Position numbers and translations under genes: made by a program. Of a stretch of DNA of 64,000 nucleotides, positions 1 through 9,617 are shown one piece after another. The stretch spans positions 501,526,544 to 501,590,543 of the forward strand of contig NC_053037.3 of NCBI RefSeq assembly GCF_002575655.3, in the 5' to 3' direction. Numbering within the stretch: the first letter of the stretch is position 1; every line of letters starts with the position of its first letter. The notes under the pieces are model-generated. The model saw only the letters and a list, made by a program, of their open reading frames with translations, did not search any database and was not told the DNA's origin. Source of the DNA: Aegilops tauschii subsp. strangulata (Eukaryota > Streptophyta > Magnoliopsida > Poales > Poaceae).

Positions 1-945
1 GACGGCCAGAAGGAATTCAGCAACAAAACTAAGAAAAGAAAAGGAAAAAGAAAACATACCGTCGGCGGAGGATGCGCACGGGAATATTGCTCCTTGCCAA
101 ACCGCCACTCTGCGGAGAGCTTGCAGTTTGCAAGGTAATTCACCATGTGGGCCACCTCGTCATGCGGCATGTCCTTGGTGCACATCCGGCTCGGATCGAG
201 CTGGCCGCTCATCTGATAGATCAAGTGAGGGCGGCTCTGAAGCGGAAGCACCCGGCACACGACGTGGCGGCCAGCAAGTCGGACCCAGTCAGGCCCTCCG
301 ACTGGATCATCACCCGTAGTCGGGCGACGACCGCGGCTCCAGCCGGCGTCAGCGACGCGGCCTGATAGGACCAGTGGGGCCGCCTCCCAGCCGGCGGGCC
401 GGCTACGTAAGCGGGCAAGTTGACGTAGTCGCCTTGCGGGGCGATGTTCTTCACGTAGAAATAGGACTTCTGCCAGCGCTTCACCGACTGGATTAACGTG
501 ATGACGGGGAAGGGGTTGTCGGCCGCCGGCCTCCGCATCGCGATGAAGGTGCCGCTCTGGGCCGGCACGCCCTGCATGCGGGTGCCCAGCTTAGATTGGA
601 AGAACTCCCCCCAGAGCTGAGGGTGGGGAGAACACCAAGGAAGCCTTCGGACAAGGTGATGAAGGCGGACAGCAGCACCACCGTGTTTGGAGTGAGGTGG
701 TGCGGCTGGAGTTGATAGAAGTCGAGGAAGGAGCAGAAGAAAGCGCTCGCCGTCAAGCCGATGTCGCGCAGGAAATGCGAGCGGAAGACTACCCGCTCGC
801 CTTCCTCCTGCTCCGGCGTGATCTCCCTCGCAGGCGCGAGACGGACCCGCACCTGGTCCGCGCCGGGCAACCGCCGCGTCTTGCGGAGGAACTCGATGTG
901 GTCCATGTGGACGTTGGAGCCGTCCCATTCCCCGCCGTGCTGCAT
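1..945 (-). pseudogene. Antisense ORF of Gypsy element, PF04195-like (putative gypsy-type transposon domain), frameshifted
   Basis: The minus strand from 945 encodes an open frame whose core (ERVVFRSHFLRDIGL, then FLDFYQLQPHHLTPN and ITLSEGFLG) is the helical domain that Pfam calls putative gypsy type transposon (Transposase_28). After about position 630 the homologous sequence continues in another frame (PQLWGEFFQSKLGTR, then NPFPVITLIQSVKRWQKSYFYVKN), so at least one frameshift is present. The gene runs off the left edge. Its role is unknown. In related elements this ORF lies between pol and the 3' LTR and reads opposite to gag-pol, as here. Related copies in the window are at 25339-28317 and 58600-61588. 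Confidence 0.7.
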
Positions 946-1594
946 GATGGCGAGAAGCTAGCGAGGAAGAGTGCGGCGGCGGAGAAAGCACGGCCCTACA
1001 GCGGCAGAGCTGCGGGGCGGAGTGAAGAATGGTGGGACGGAGCGGCGGCGAGGCGCTGCTGCGAGGGAAAGCAGAAGGAAGAAGATGGCGGAGATGAGAG
1101 GAGCGTGCGAGCGTCTGCCGCTTCCCCTCCTCCCCCTACTTATAGCCTCGTGTGGCGAAGCCAAGGAGGCGAGGCTTGGGGAGGAACGTGGGATTAACTG
1201 CGCCCACTCCCCCACGTCCCGCGATTATTGCGCCCTAACGGCGTGCGGAAACCGTCGTCGGAAGACGTGCGGACGGCTTTGGGCCGCAAAGAATCCGCGT
1301 CTGGGCCTAGGCGTAGGAGTGGTGGGCCCTTGGCCTGCGGCGACGTCTTGTCGCGCGCGTGGGTTGGCAGGCTCTCTTCAGCCAGGGGACGCCACGTGGT
1401 TCGCAGGCGGCGAGCGGCCTGCCCGCAGCCCGGCGCACGTGCCAACGGACTCCCGCCTTCCGACTTCAAAAATTTCGCCGAGATGGCGCGCCCAACCGTA
1501 GCCGGCTCCCAGCTGCTGGCTCGTCAAGATAAGAAGCTGACTGAGCTTCTCGACCTCCACTCAGCCTCGAAGCCCAACCAGCTTCGGGGACTAC

Positions 1595-2799
1595 TGTCGG
1601 TGTAAATGACCACGGGTAGCCTAACCGACTCCTTCGGCTCTTCGAAAATTATCAAGCCGTTCAGGCCTTCAAGCATACAAAGCATAGGGCCGCCTTCCTC
1701 CGGCCGGCTGTCCCCAGGGCCGACTCCCAGAAGGCGACCCAGCCTCAGAAACCTCCCCCAAGAAAGATACGAGATAGCCGCCTCCAGGGAGCCGGCCCCA
1801 AGAGGACCGACTCCAACGAGCCGACCCCAAGAGGACCGACTCCCAAAAGCCGGCCATGAAGAAAGCCGACTCCCAGAAGCAGGCCATAAAGAAAGCCGGC
1901 CGAGACTGCACCTGCTAAGACTGTACCCACGTAACGGCGATAGGATGGGGCGTGGCCGCAGTACAACCCACTACCCCCGAATCCCGGAACGGGCATGGCC
2001 ACAGGGCGCCGTACCAGCCAGCCATCCCCCGTCCGGCGCGGCACTGTAGCCATGTTGGCCTTGATGTCACCCACGATAGGTGCCAGTACGGCCCGTGGGC
2101 GGCGGGCCCCTTTGCCAGAGAGACATCTGAAGACGGCCCGGCCTCCTCTAGTCGGCCAAGGATGTGGTCGGCTCCCAATAGCCGGCTACCTCCCTCCCTC
2201 GAAGCATGCGCCCCATTAAGGAGACAAGACGAGGTAAGGCTACAGTGAGAGCTCTCGAGGCGGCGACACTGTAGCCTCGCTTACCTCGAAAAAGCTCTCG
2301 TCATCAGAGGCGAGGCAACAGTAACCAGCCGCCGACAAAGCCCCCAAGCGGTGGGACCGGCGTGCCAGCCAAGAAGCCGGCAGCCAGCGGGTCCCACCAG
2401 TCGGCGGGCCCTAATGACCGTCGGGGAAGCCCAGCCGGATTACCATTGTACCCCTGGGGGTAGGCCTATATAAACCCCCCGGGACACCCATGCAAAGGGT
2501 TGATCTCATAGAGTTTCACACGCCACATAGAGGGAAAAGGAGAGCTAGCCTTGCCTTTCTTCTTCCTCTAGCCACACAGCTCAAGGAGCACTTGTAGCTA
2601 CTAGTATTTATCTAGTGATCATGCGGAGACCCTGCAGAGCAGGACTAGGGGTGTTATCTCCACGGAGAGCCCCGAACCTGGGTAAGATCCGCCGGCATTC
2701 ATGTCTTCACCTCATCCCGTTTCCAGGCACCGGCGACGTCTTACTAGCTCCCACAATGATAAGCCACCCGTTGGCATATGTCGCACCTACCACCCGACA
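1595..2799 (+). repeat. 3' LTR of the left Gypsy element
   Basis: It starts TGTCGGTG directly after the polypurine tract and ends CACCCGACA, so the ends are TG...CA with a near-perfect short inverted repeat. A TATATAA box lies at 2467-2473. The body is GC-rich with several short repeated motifs such as GCCGACTCCC around 1720-1900. Confidence 0.75.
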
Positions 2800-3530
2800 C
2801 ACAGCGCGATACAGGAGTGACGCACAATTACAAGCTGATATTCTGTTGGACAATGGAGGCTATAACCAATTACTTTTACGGGAACAATAGCACCCAGGAA
2901 ATTTGAAGGGTAGGTATGAACAAAATTGGAACTACAGATGTACTGCTAAGTGATTCAATACACACATTACCAATCGAGGAGGAGAACGATGGTCGCGGCG
3001 GCCTCTGTGAGTCATGGTCAGCAACGGGAGTCAGTTCATTGTCCACGACGGTGGTACTTCTGCGCTTGGCGTCGGCTTCCGGGAAGCAGATCCGAGATCG
3101 TGGAAGACAATGCCGGGGAAGAGGCTCCATGTACGACGACGACGGTGGACCGGCTCCAGTGCGGCGTACGAGGTCATCGATGAGGCAGATGCGCTGTGGT
3201 GGACGAGTGCGCCGATGTAAAGGGGAGGAGCACGAAGGCTGCGGAGCCATGGAGAAGTCTATTTTGCTGTGGGGATAGAAAATGGGGAGTATTCAGGTGT
3301 ACTACTCTGGGTGCCGGGGTGGGGTTGGCTGGGTAGGGTGAACCTGAAGTTACGAAAACAGCCCCCTACCAAGCGTCATCGGTAGGCCTGTTTCGAAGGC
3401 TATGATGGTAACTTCCCACTGCTCGAATCAGGGTCGCGGGAGATTTTCCCGCCGACCTCAAAATTTTGTTACACTAGACTCCCTGTGTGGCGTATTGAGT
3501 GATTCGGCTAAGCAACTAGCGAGTAGTAGT
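2800..3530. other. Unassigned GC-moderate stretch
   Basis: Overlapping open frames exist on both strands around 2880-3280 (up to 124 codons), but none shows a domain I recognise and their composition is low-complexity. I see no terminal repeats or splice-supported gene model. Confidence 0.4.
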
Positions 3531-3535
3531 AGTAG

Positions 3536-3778
3536 TAAACTCCGCATATTAGGTTTGACCGAAGTCAAACTTCCTAAAGTTTGCCCAAGTTTATAGAAAA
3601 ATATAAACATTTACCATAACAAATATGTATGATGTAAAAGTACATTCGATAATGAATCTAATGGTATTTATTTGTTATTGTATATGTTAATATTTTTTGT
3701 TATAAGCTTTCTGAGAGTTTACAAAACTTGACTTTGACCAATGCTAATACGCGGACTTAAATAAAAACAGAGGGAGTA
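3536..3778 (-). mobile_element. Stowaway/Mariner MITE remnant
   Basis: The right end reads AAAAACAGAGGGAGTA, the complement of the Stowaway CTCCCTCTG terminus. Subterminal arms pair: GTTTGACCGAAGTCAAAC near 3553 against ACTTGACTTTGACCAA near 3726. The left terminus is eroded: the CTCCCTCCGT sequence is missing and AGTAGTAGTAG abuts it. Confidence 0.65.
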
Positions 3779-4949
3779 CACATTTGTTTTCTTAGTTTGT
3801 AGTGAACTAATCATTTGTTGAAATTGTGAAATAAATATATTAGGCTATTGACATCGAATGTAATGGTCTATACAATTCAATAGTTACAATCATTGTCGAA
3901 TCCCAAGATGTATACAAGGTCTATAGTACTTCACAACATGATCAAACTCACATACACACACACACACAAAGTAAACTAGAAACCGTTCTCTCATGTATAC
4001 ACAACGTATCGGCATCTGTCTATGTCTCACTCATGCATGATCATTTGCACATTCACACCTCTCTATGTCTGTATCACACGCACACCGTCTCCACATTGCC
4101 CTTCCGCCACAACACACATATGGACACATACACACGTTCTCTCTCAGTCACACACACAAAATCAATATTAAAAAAGTAGGGCGCACCTAAAACGTCCAAA
4201 TCCAAATAAACACGAACTGGAGCTAAATTCAAATATATGGAAATATTGCAGCGTCAAGAACTTTCACAGAAAAAAAGTTGAGTAATATTCGAGGATTGTT
4301 TTCACACACACAAAAAGGTTCGGTGGATGTCCTTCGAGCGCAACACGGTGACACACCGTTCGATCGACCGCGCGGCCGCGGTTCACGCGCTTGCACAGGA
4401 TTCCGTATCGTGGCTATGGTACTAACTAATAAAAGCGCTGCCTAAGTCTAATGTTTACGTGTACTAGTACAATTTTCTTTTAAGTTTGACCAACCTTATA
4501 TTTAAAACTAAAGTAAGCTCCCACACGCGCACTCATCAATATGCCGCCGCCGCCATTGCGCATACCGGCGCCCGCCTGCTCCGGCCAACAATTTCTCGCC
4601 CATCACCGCCGTGTCGCCGCCATCCCTGTGCCATGAAGCCGAAGGCTCGCCCGCTCATGTCATCTGCAGTCCCTCCTCGCGATGCCGCCGCGCTGCCAAG
4701 CACGCGAGCAGCTGGTGGAGCCGCGTCTATGCACCCAACGTACGAAGAGGAGGACGAGCGCGTGCTCCAGCACGCCGGCGAGGAGGAACTAGCGTGTCAT
4801 TGTCGTCTCCGCCCGCGCGGAGGAGGCGCGCATGGTGGCTGTCACGGCGGAAGCCGGTCGCGTGCGCGTCGAGCCCGCAAACCGGGTGCGGACGCGGAAT
4901 CTACCTTCGAGACCTTGAATGCCACGTGGATCCAACAATCTGAAGGAGC
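3779..4949. other. Unassigned AT-rich then GC-rich stretch with CA microsatellite
   Basis: An (AC)n run lies at 3954-3968, and CACACA-rich sequence continues to about 4160. From 4490 to 4930 the sequence is GC-rich, with a 162-codon open frame on plus (4486-4974) rich in Ala and Arg. It has no recognisable domain, and I do not call it a gene. Confidence 0.4.
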
Positions 4950-5079
4950 AATTTGGGTCAGTCGACTCATGTGAGTCGTTTGATGCAACATGGATGGCTA
5001 GAAGGGCTTCTTCCACCTCTTCTGCCGTCTTCTTCCTTCGCTCCATCGAACTTCTTTCACAAATCGACTGACCCAAATT
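4950..5079. repeat. 130-bp element bounded by perfect 16-bp inverted repeats
   Basis: AATTTGGGTCAGTCGA at 4950-4965 is matched exactly by TCGACTGACCCAAATT at 5064-5079. The ~98-bp interior includes a small palindrome (GACTCATGTGAGTC) next to the left arm. I find no clear target-site duplication. It could be an unclassified MITE or a hairpin structure. Confidence 0.55.
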
Positions 5080-5326
5080 ATACTACTAGTACGAACGTAT
5101 TAAGTACAGTAGGAACACGAAGATACGAGCAGTAGTACCAACTGCAAGAAGAACAGTAGTAAGACATAGTACTAGTACTACTGTACGTACTAAAGAGTTC
5201 AAATAACGAGAAAGAACATAAACATAGTTCTGCTGGGGCCTCAGCACAACACACCCTTGAAAATAAACTAAGCAACTAGTCTGCTTGACACTGCAGTAGA
5301 ACCAGCATGAGCGACGGCACTGCCAC
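5080..5326. other. Downstream region of the exonuclease gene
   Basis: This stretch lies 3' of the minus-strand exonuclease stop codon and would include its 3' UTR. It is rich in AGTA/TACT triplet-like runs. No other feature is seen. Confidence 0.3.
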
Positions 5327-6049
5327 CTACTTGGAGTCCGAGTCCACGTCCTCGACTTCGTGCTCGTCCCTCTTCCTCTTCCTCTTCGCCGACGCTTCTT
5401 TGCTTGAAATGGACACTGGGCTCTGCTTGTTCATCCAGCCCTTGTAGATATTTAAACAAAGGTAGGCATCCATTGCTGCGTACAGGATGTGATCTTTATC
5501 TAATGTCTTCGACTCCCATGCATGATGAAACTCGTGATGAGGTTTCTTCAGTTTAGCGTACGAAGGATCAATTATGGCTACTGCCAGGGTCAGCATTGAA
5601 GGTTGAGAGGAGGACACCAGGCATGCCTTCTGGAGATCGAAGGGCTGGCCTACAACGAGACCTATCCGGCGCGGGACATCCCTGTCGTTCTTAAAGCCTA
5701 CAGTAACGAATTTCACTCTTTTGTCCTTGAGGAAGTTCTTAACATCCTGGCACTCAACGTCGGCATGGCATATGTGGTAGAGCAAGCAAACGTTATGTGC
5801 GCAAACCTGGATCACGGCGGGCTTCTTCCTCTCTTCGTCCTTTAGATCCTTCTCTCGTCCAAGGACTGTGGTGTACTCAACATCTAGCCCAGCGACCCAC
5901 TCATCCGTTGAACTGTTGAACATGCGTAGGAAGCGAGCAAGCCATGCTTTCACCGTCTCGGATCCACGTGCGTAGATGATGATGAACTGATTGCCGGTGA
6001 TGGCTCTAACCTGGTACTCAGCGGCGACCATGGAGATTTGGGAGGCCAT
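5327..6049 (-). CDS. WRN-like 3'-5' exonuclease (DEDDy family), single exon
   Basis: This 240-residue protein has the three exonuclease motifs of the RNase D/WRN fold in order. Exo I is GLDVEY (D56, E58), Exo II is VGFKNDRDV (D122 or D124) and Exo III is YAAMD (Y190, D194). All four metal-ligand acids and the DEDDy tyrosine are therefore present, which suggests activity on nucleic acid 3' ends. A basic KRKRKR stretch (222-227) followed by an acidic tail could be a nuclear signal. I chose the ATG at 6049 because it lies in a good plant context (AAAATCCATGGCC) and the 81 codons upstream are low-complexity and not family-like. Size suits the small plant WRN-exonuclease-like proteins. No intron is needed. 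A broken, divergent relative lies at 21628-22334. The substrate is not known. Confidence 0.75.
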   Translation of the reverse strand: MASQISMVAAEYQVRAITGNQFIIIYARGSETVKAWLARFLRMFNSSTDEWVAGLDVEYTTVLGREKDLKDEERKKPAVIQVCAHNVCLLYHICHADVECQDVKNFLKDKRVKFVTVGFKNDRDVPRRIGLVVGQPFDLQKACLVSSSQPSMLTLAVAIIDPSYAKLKKPHHEFHHAWESKTLDKDHILYAAMDAYLCLNIYKGWMNKQSPVSISSKEASAKRKRKRDEHEVEDVDSDSK

Positions 6050-6505
6050 GGATTTTGGAGGAGGGTTAGGAGAAGTTGAACTGTTGTACCCCACACAAAA
6101 AACTGGGAGTGAACTAATGTGAAAGGACGGGATGACTGGGAGCGAACTTTTGTAAGGTAGAAGACGGGGACGAATAGGGCATGCGAACGGCGTGGGGATG
6201 CTGGCTTGCCCGGTGGATAAACGGCTGGAGGCCCCCAAAGAGTTCTCGAGAACTATGCGGGACCCACTAGATGTCATGTCTACTAGACCCATATCGTAGG
6301 CCTGACGGTATAGCTTCTGCCTGTTCGCACGCCATGCCGGCGCGTGGATGTAACTTCACTTAATTCCGTCAAACGTCGCGCCTCCCACGACCTTCGCCTC
6401 CCTCGCGCGGTCGCGCCCTTTGAGACTTCGACCGGCTATAAATGAGATTTTTTTTTTGCCTTTTTTTAGACAAGCAATTTTTTTGCCTACTCCGCATGCA
6501 TGATA
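6050..6505. other. Upstream region of the exonuclease gene
   Basis: This probably holds the promoter and 5' leader of the minus-strand exonuclease. The open frame continues upstream of the chosen ATG to 6292 but is not conserved-looking. A TATAAAT on the plus strand near 6437 has no gene after it. No confident promoter element is seen. Confidence 0.3.
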
Positions 6506-6551
6506 CTCCCTCTGGTCCTTTTTACTCCCGTCAACCGTTTGGAAAGTGTTT

Positions 6552-6566
6552 GACCAAATTTATACT
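6552..6566. repeat. Target-site duplication, left copy
   Basis: GACCAAATTTATACT occurs here and again exactly at 6962-6976, flanking the LINE fragment. The 15-bp length is typical of LINE target-primed reverse transcription. Confidence 0.8.
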
Positions 6567-6961
6567 TTTTTTGAACACCACCTTATATCAATTAACCAGC
6601 CACACCAGTACACTCATTCGATACAATATTCACCACACAGGGCGGTACGTTATTTACAAGAATACCATCTAATCTACTGTCAAAGGTATACTTAGCGATT
6701 AAGTGTGCCACCTTATTGGTCGAACGACTAATCTTTGACAATTGGAGATTGTTGATCAACTTTGAGATGCTCAACGCTTTCATCTTCAGGTCACACATAG
6801 AGGACCTGTCATAGTCCCCCGATGCAAGAGACGCTACCACAAAAGTGCAATCAGTCTCTAAAATTACAGGATTATGAAGAGAAATACCTATGTAAAGACC
6901 GGCAATGCAAGCCCTAAGCTCCGCTTCCAACACGCTTTGACAGGCATCAATGAAATCCCAC
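6567..6961 (-). mobile_element. 5'-truncated LINE insertion
   Basis: This is a 395-bp insert between 15-bp direct repeats. Its minus-strand 3' end carries a short A tract (T run at 6567-6572 on plus). The only coding content is the C-terminal RNase H-like domain, as expected when reverse transcription stops early. Confidence 0.75.
6592..6933 (-). CDS. LINE C-terminal RNase H-like domain fragment (RVT_3 type)
   Basis: The open frame of 113 residues begins within the domain (EAELRACIAGLYIG, with the catalytic Glu of the AE motif). It continues with the VILETDCTFVV strand containing the Asp and then NKVAHLIAKY, the usual C-terminal end of the plant RVT_3 RNase H-like fold. The N-terminal strand with the first Asp is missing because the insertion is truncated. 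It is not expected to make an active protein. Confidence 0.65.
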   Translation of the reverse strand: MLEAELRACIAGLYIGISLHNPVILETDCTFVVASLASGDYDRSSMCDLKMKALSISKLINNLQLSKISRSTNKVAHLIAKYTFDSRLDGILVNNVPPCVVNIVSNECTGVAG

Positions 6962-7005
6962 GACCAAATTTATACTAAAAATATCAATATCTACAATACT
7001 GATTA

Positions 7006-7211
7006 TAATGAGTATAAGAGAGAGATGATTATAGTAACATAGGTAGATACCGTAACATAATAAATGTGATGCTACTATGTGTCATGCATGGCAATAAATG
7101 AGACCACCTATGATACTAATCTATGATACTATGCACTATAGAGGTAGTAACATAGACTAGTAACATATGCATGTTACTAGTCTAAGTTACTCCCCACTAT
7201 GACCAGCCTTA
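7006..7211. mobile_element. MITE remnant ending in GACCAGCCTTA
   Basis: The sequence is AT-rich and dominated by TAGTAACATAG-type motifs. The interior repeats GTAACATA in both directions around 7145-7185, and the right end reads CCCCACTATGACCAGCCTTA. The related end TTATGGCCAGCCTTA recurs at about 7468-7482. The left terminus is not recognisable. Confidence 0.45.
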
Positions 7212-7860
7212 GAGTACCACTACCTCCCTTCTAGTTTAAAGGGCTCGATTCAAAAATTTCACCTACTCTTAGCAAGATAGTAGAGGCAGTGGAATAGTTT
7301 TTGAAGTCTGCAAAAGTACTCAACTAGTGCTGTCGTTCTTCACAAAAAATGTTTTTACCAATGCATGCATGAACACTAGTTACTCTAACCCCCCTCTCTT
7401 CTTTAATTCTTTGCCACATCAGCATGTTTGCTAGTCCCGTGTGCATGATACCAGCTAAGATACCACCATTATGGCCAGCCTTAATCATCACATGCAATAA
7501 TGAAGTGCACCTTGAAATATGAACATGTGTGGGGCGTGTATGTTTTTAATGACTTGAGACTATACCTAGCCCGACATGCAAGATGACTTATTATGCACCA
7601 TTCCCCATACCTGCAGGAAGCCCGTTCGTCTCCAATTCTTTTCCTCTCCATGTGTGGAAACAATATGCCTGCCAAACTCTCCTTCTCCCTCCGACGGTCC
7701 CACCACTCCACCCCGTGTGAAAAAATCTGCATGCATGACTCTCCTCCCCCCACGCTCGTCCAATCCGTTGTGACCAGCAATATTTCCACCCCTTCGCTCC
7801 CCCGTAATTTGCTCCAACAAATATGCCCACGTAGCTGTTACTTAACTGCAGGTGCATTGG
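7212..7860. other. Unassigned stretch with a second MITE end
   Basis: A second MITE terminus (ATGGCCAGCCTTAATC) is visible near 7471-7486. The rest, up to the hairpin at 7861, holds only short overlapping frames with no recognisable domain. Confidence 0.35.
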
Positions 7861-7908
7861 GTCACTGACATATGGGCCCAACAGGGGTCTGGCCCACATG
7901 TCAGTGAC
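7861..7908. promoter_or_regulatory. Hairpin with TGGGCC/GGCCCA motifs upstream of the 8070 gene
   Basis: Two 18-nt arms (7861-7878 and 7891-7908) pair with a single mismatch around a 12-nt loop. Each arm carries TGGGCC or GGCCCA, the site-II/TCP-type motif common in grass promoters, and TGACAT/ATGTCA. It lies about 160 bp upstream of the next ATG. A regulatory role is inferred. Confidence 0.4.
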
Positions 7909-8069
7909 GCAACTGGACCAGCAATTAAGTCAGTGCAGCTCAGTCCATATCTTACGTAGGTGTGCCATTGCTCGCTACAAATACTGCGCCTCCCACGACA
8001 TCGCTATCTCCTCCCCCTCACGTTCACATTCATCGCTATCTCCTCCCCCTCCCTCTCACGTCGACCACC

Positions 8070-8924
8070 ATGGCATCGCCCCTCCCAAGCCCTAGGAGCC
8101 CCTCGCTGCACCGCGCGGACGGTCATGCGTCGCCGTTCCGTTCCTCGCCGCCACTAGTCGAGGAGGACGCGTCGGTGTTCCGCTCCTCGCCGCTACGCGA
8201 TGCGTCGCCGTTCCGTTCCTCGCCGCCACTAGTCGAGGAGGACGCGTCGGTGTTCCGCTCCTCGCCGCGACATGACGCGTCGCTGTTCCGTTCCTCGCGG
8301 TGACTAGTCGAGGAGGACGCGCCGGCGTTCCGCTCCTCACCGCGATGCGTCGAGGTGGACGCGTCGGCGTTCCCAATCTCGCCAGCACGCGCGTCGGAGG
8401 ACGCGTCGCCTCCCCGCTACGAGGAGAACGCCGCGCCGCTCGGCGAGCCCCCCAGCCTTGATGAGCTTTGGAAAGAAATGGATGTGGCCTTGTGGGAGGC
8501 TTTGCCTCCAGCAGAGCGCGCCAAAATAGAGGCGGAGAAGAAGGCCGAGGAAGAGAAGTGCACCGCAGAACAAGCTGCCTGGGAGACCTATGTCGCGTCC
8601 GAGAGAGTTAGACAATTGGCTCTTTGGCAGAAGGCTCGTGCGAGGGCCGTGAGGTTGGCGGAGGACGCCCGTGCCGACGCCCTGAGTGCAGTCGGGCCCA
8701 AGCGCCTAATCTACGCTTGGCGGTACGTGGACTGGGTGCATGCTTCCAGCGAGGACGAGTACCTGTTGGCGCCGGATCACCACACCGGTGAGATCGCGCT
8801 CGCCCGCCGGCAAGCCGCCAATCAGCACCTCGCGAGTTGCGAGGCTGAGGAAGAGGCGTTGTGTCGGCGCGCTGGGAAACGGCCGCGCACCAGGGCACTA
8901 GTGGCGCGCCGCAAGCGCTCCTGA
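8070..8924 (+). pseudogene. Repeat-containing orphan gene with one in-frame TGA
   Basis: The ATG at 8070 has an ideal context (ACCACCATGGC). The frame runs 284 codons to the TGA at 8922-8924 with a single interruption, a TGA at 8301-8303 (codon 78). There, adjacent repeat copies read CCA in an otherwise matching context. The N-terminal third is a Ser/Pro-rich repeat (FRSSP, LVEEDASVFRSSP). The rest is a charged, probably coiled-coil region (PAERAKIEAEKKAEEEK) followed by a conserved-looking segment (KRLIYAWRYVDWVHASSEDEY) and a basic C terminus (GKRPRTRALVARRKRS). I do not recognise the family. It is either a recent pseudogene or a gene initiating downstream of the stop. Confidence 0.5.
8127..8349 (+). 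repeat. 75-bp tandem repeat, three copies, in coding sequence
   Basis: Units start at 8127, 8202 and 8277 and are near-identical over 75 bp (GCGTCGCCGTTCCGTTCCTC at each start, one base changed in the third). The period is a multiple of three, so the reading frame is kept. The third unit carries the TGA. Confidence 0.85.
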
Positions 8925-9168
8925 GAGCGTCGTGGCTTTTAGGAGGAGTATAATTTTTGTTTCGTAAGGCAATCTCATTAGTTTTGGGACGCAAATGATA
9001 AATCCCGAACGTTCAGGAATTTTTAGCGTCCTTAATTAAGTATGTAAAAGGGAAAGTTTGGAAACCTTGTGTATTCGTACGCATTTTGCAAGTACGTGCA
9101 TATAGCACAAACTTTACTATATACTATCGCACTACACGTCTCTCTCGATATATGCTTGCAGACTGTGC
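8925..9168. other. 3' flank of the orphan gene
   Basis: This is AT-rich sequence after the stop codon, probably 3' UTR and downstream DNA. No gene is seen. Confidence 0.3.
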
Positions 9169-9170
9169 TA

Positions 9171-9256
9171 CTCCCTCCGTCCAGGTCAATAAGTCATCTT
9201 TGGTTGTGCACCGTGACCAAGAAGGAGGGAAGACTTATACACCTAGACGGAGGGAG
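9171..9256. mobile_element. 86-bp Stowaway MITE, internally deleted
   Basis: CTCCCTCCGTCCAGGTCAAT at the left pairs with the right end CACCTAGACGGAGGGAG, and TA dinucleotides flank both sides (9169-9170, 9257-9258). The subterminal sequence (AAGTCATCTT, GTGCACCGTGACCAAG) matches the 10003-10296 MITE, whose middle is missing here. Confidence 0.8.
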
Positions 9257-9617
9257 TACTACTAATACTTATGTACGTGCAAATGCACGTTTTAACATTA
9301 TGATGCGGTTTTTGTAAAAGTAGAAAAACAACACTAGTCAAGCTTGTCAAATGATTCAATGCAAAACAAATGCAAAATTTCTCGTTTGATTGTTTACTTT
9401 TAGCTTCCTTCTCTGTGGTTATTTCTCTGTCGTACTTTGTACAGAGTATCTCACTGGTTGGAAAGGCATGCAAATTCCCAAACCGCTTCCTACACCCTGT
9501 ATCGAATTTTTTCCCTAACAAGATGTGCCGTGCAATTGGAATTCCAACTTGAGTACTACTACTAGTAGGAGTACCAGGGGCCAATTCTTTTAGGCTTCTA
9601 GATTAGTAATCCCATAA

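Larger units (their letters stand above)
1..2799 (+). mobile_element. 3' end of a Gypsy LTR retrotransposon
   Basis: The left part of this element lies outside the window. What remains is the 3' internal region, a purine-rich tract just before 1595 (CTTCGGGGACTA, a plausible polypurine tract) and a complete LTR. The plus-strand tract gives the element a plus orientation, while the only coding remnant (1-945) reads on the minus strand. An antisense ORF between pol and the 3' LTR is known from Grande/RIRE2-type plant Gypsy elements. No 5' LTR or target duplication can be checked here. Confidence 0.8.
6506..7005 (+). mobile_element. Stowaway-like MITE split by a LINE insertion
   Basis: TA then CTCCCTCTGG at 6506 is a Stowaway-type terminus. 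The element continues through GACCAAATTTATACT (6552-6566), is interrupted by the LINE, and resumes after the duplicated copy of that sequence at 6962-6976 with AAAAATATC. The right terminus is not clear and probably lost near 7005. Confidence 0.55.

Noticed and set aside
221..1605. Plus-strand and other frames opposite the antisense Gypsy ORF
   Set aside because: They are GC-rich shadow frames, and only the minus-strand frame shows domain similarity.
4486..4974. 162-codon ORF as a gene
   Set aside because: It is Ala/Arg-rich, lacks motifs, and overlaps the inverted-repeat element.
6050..6292. Longer start for the exonuclease ORF
   Set aside because: The 81 extra residues are unlike the family, and the ATG at 6049 has better context and fits family size.
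7962..8069. Extension of the orphan gene N-terminus to an upstream ATG at 7962
   Set aside because: The upstream codons are low-complexity leader, and the ATG at 8070 has an ideal context.
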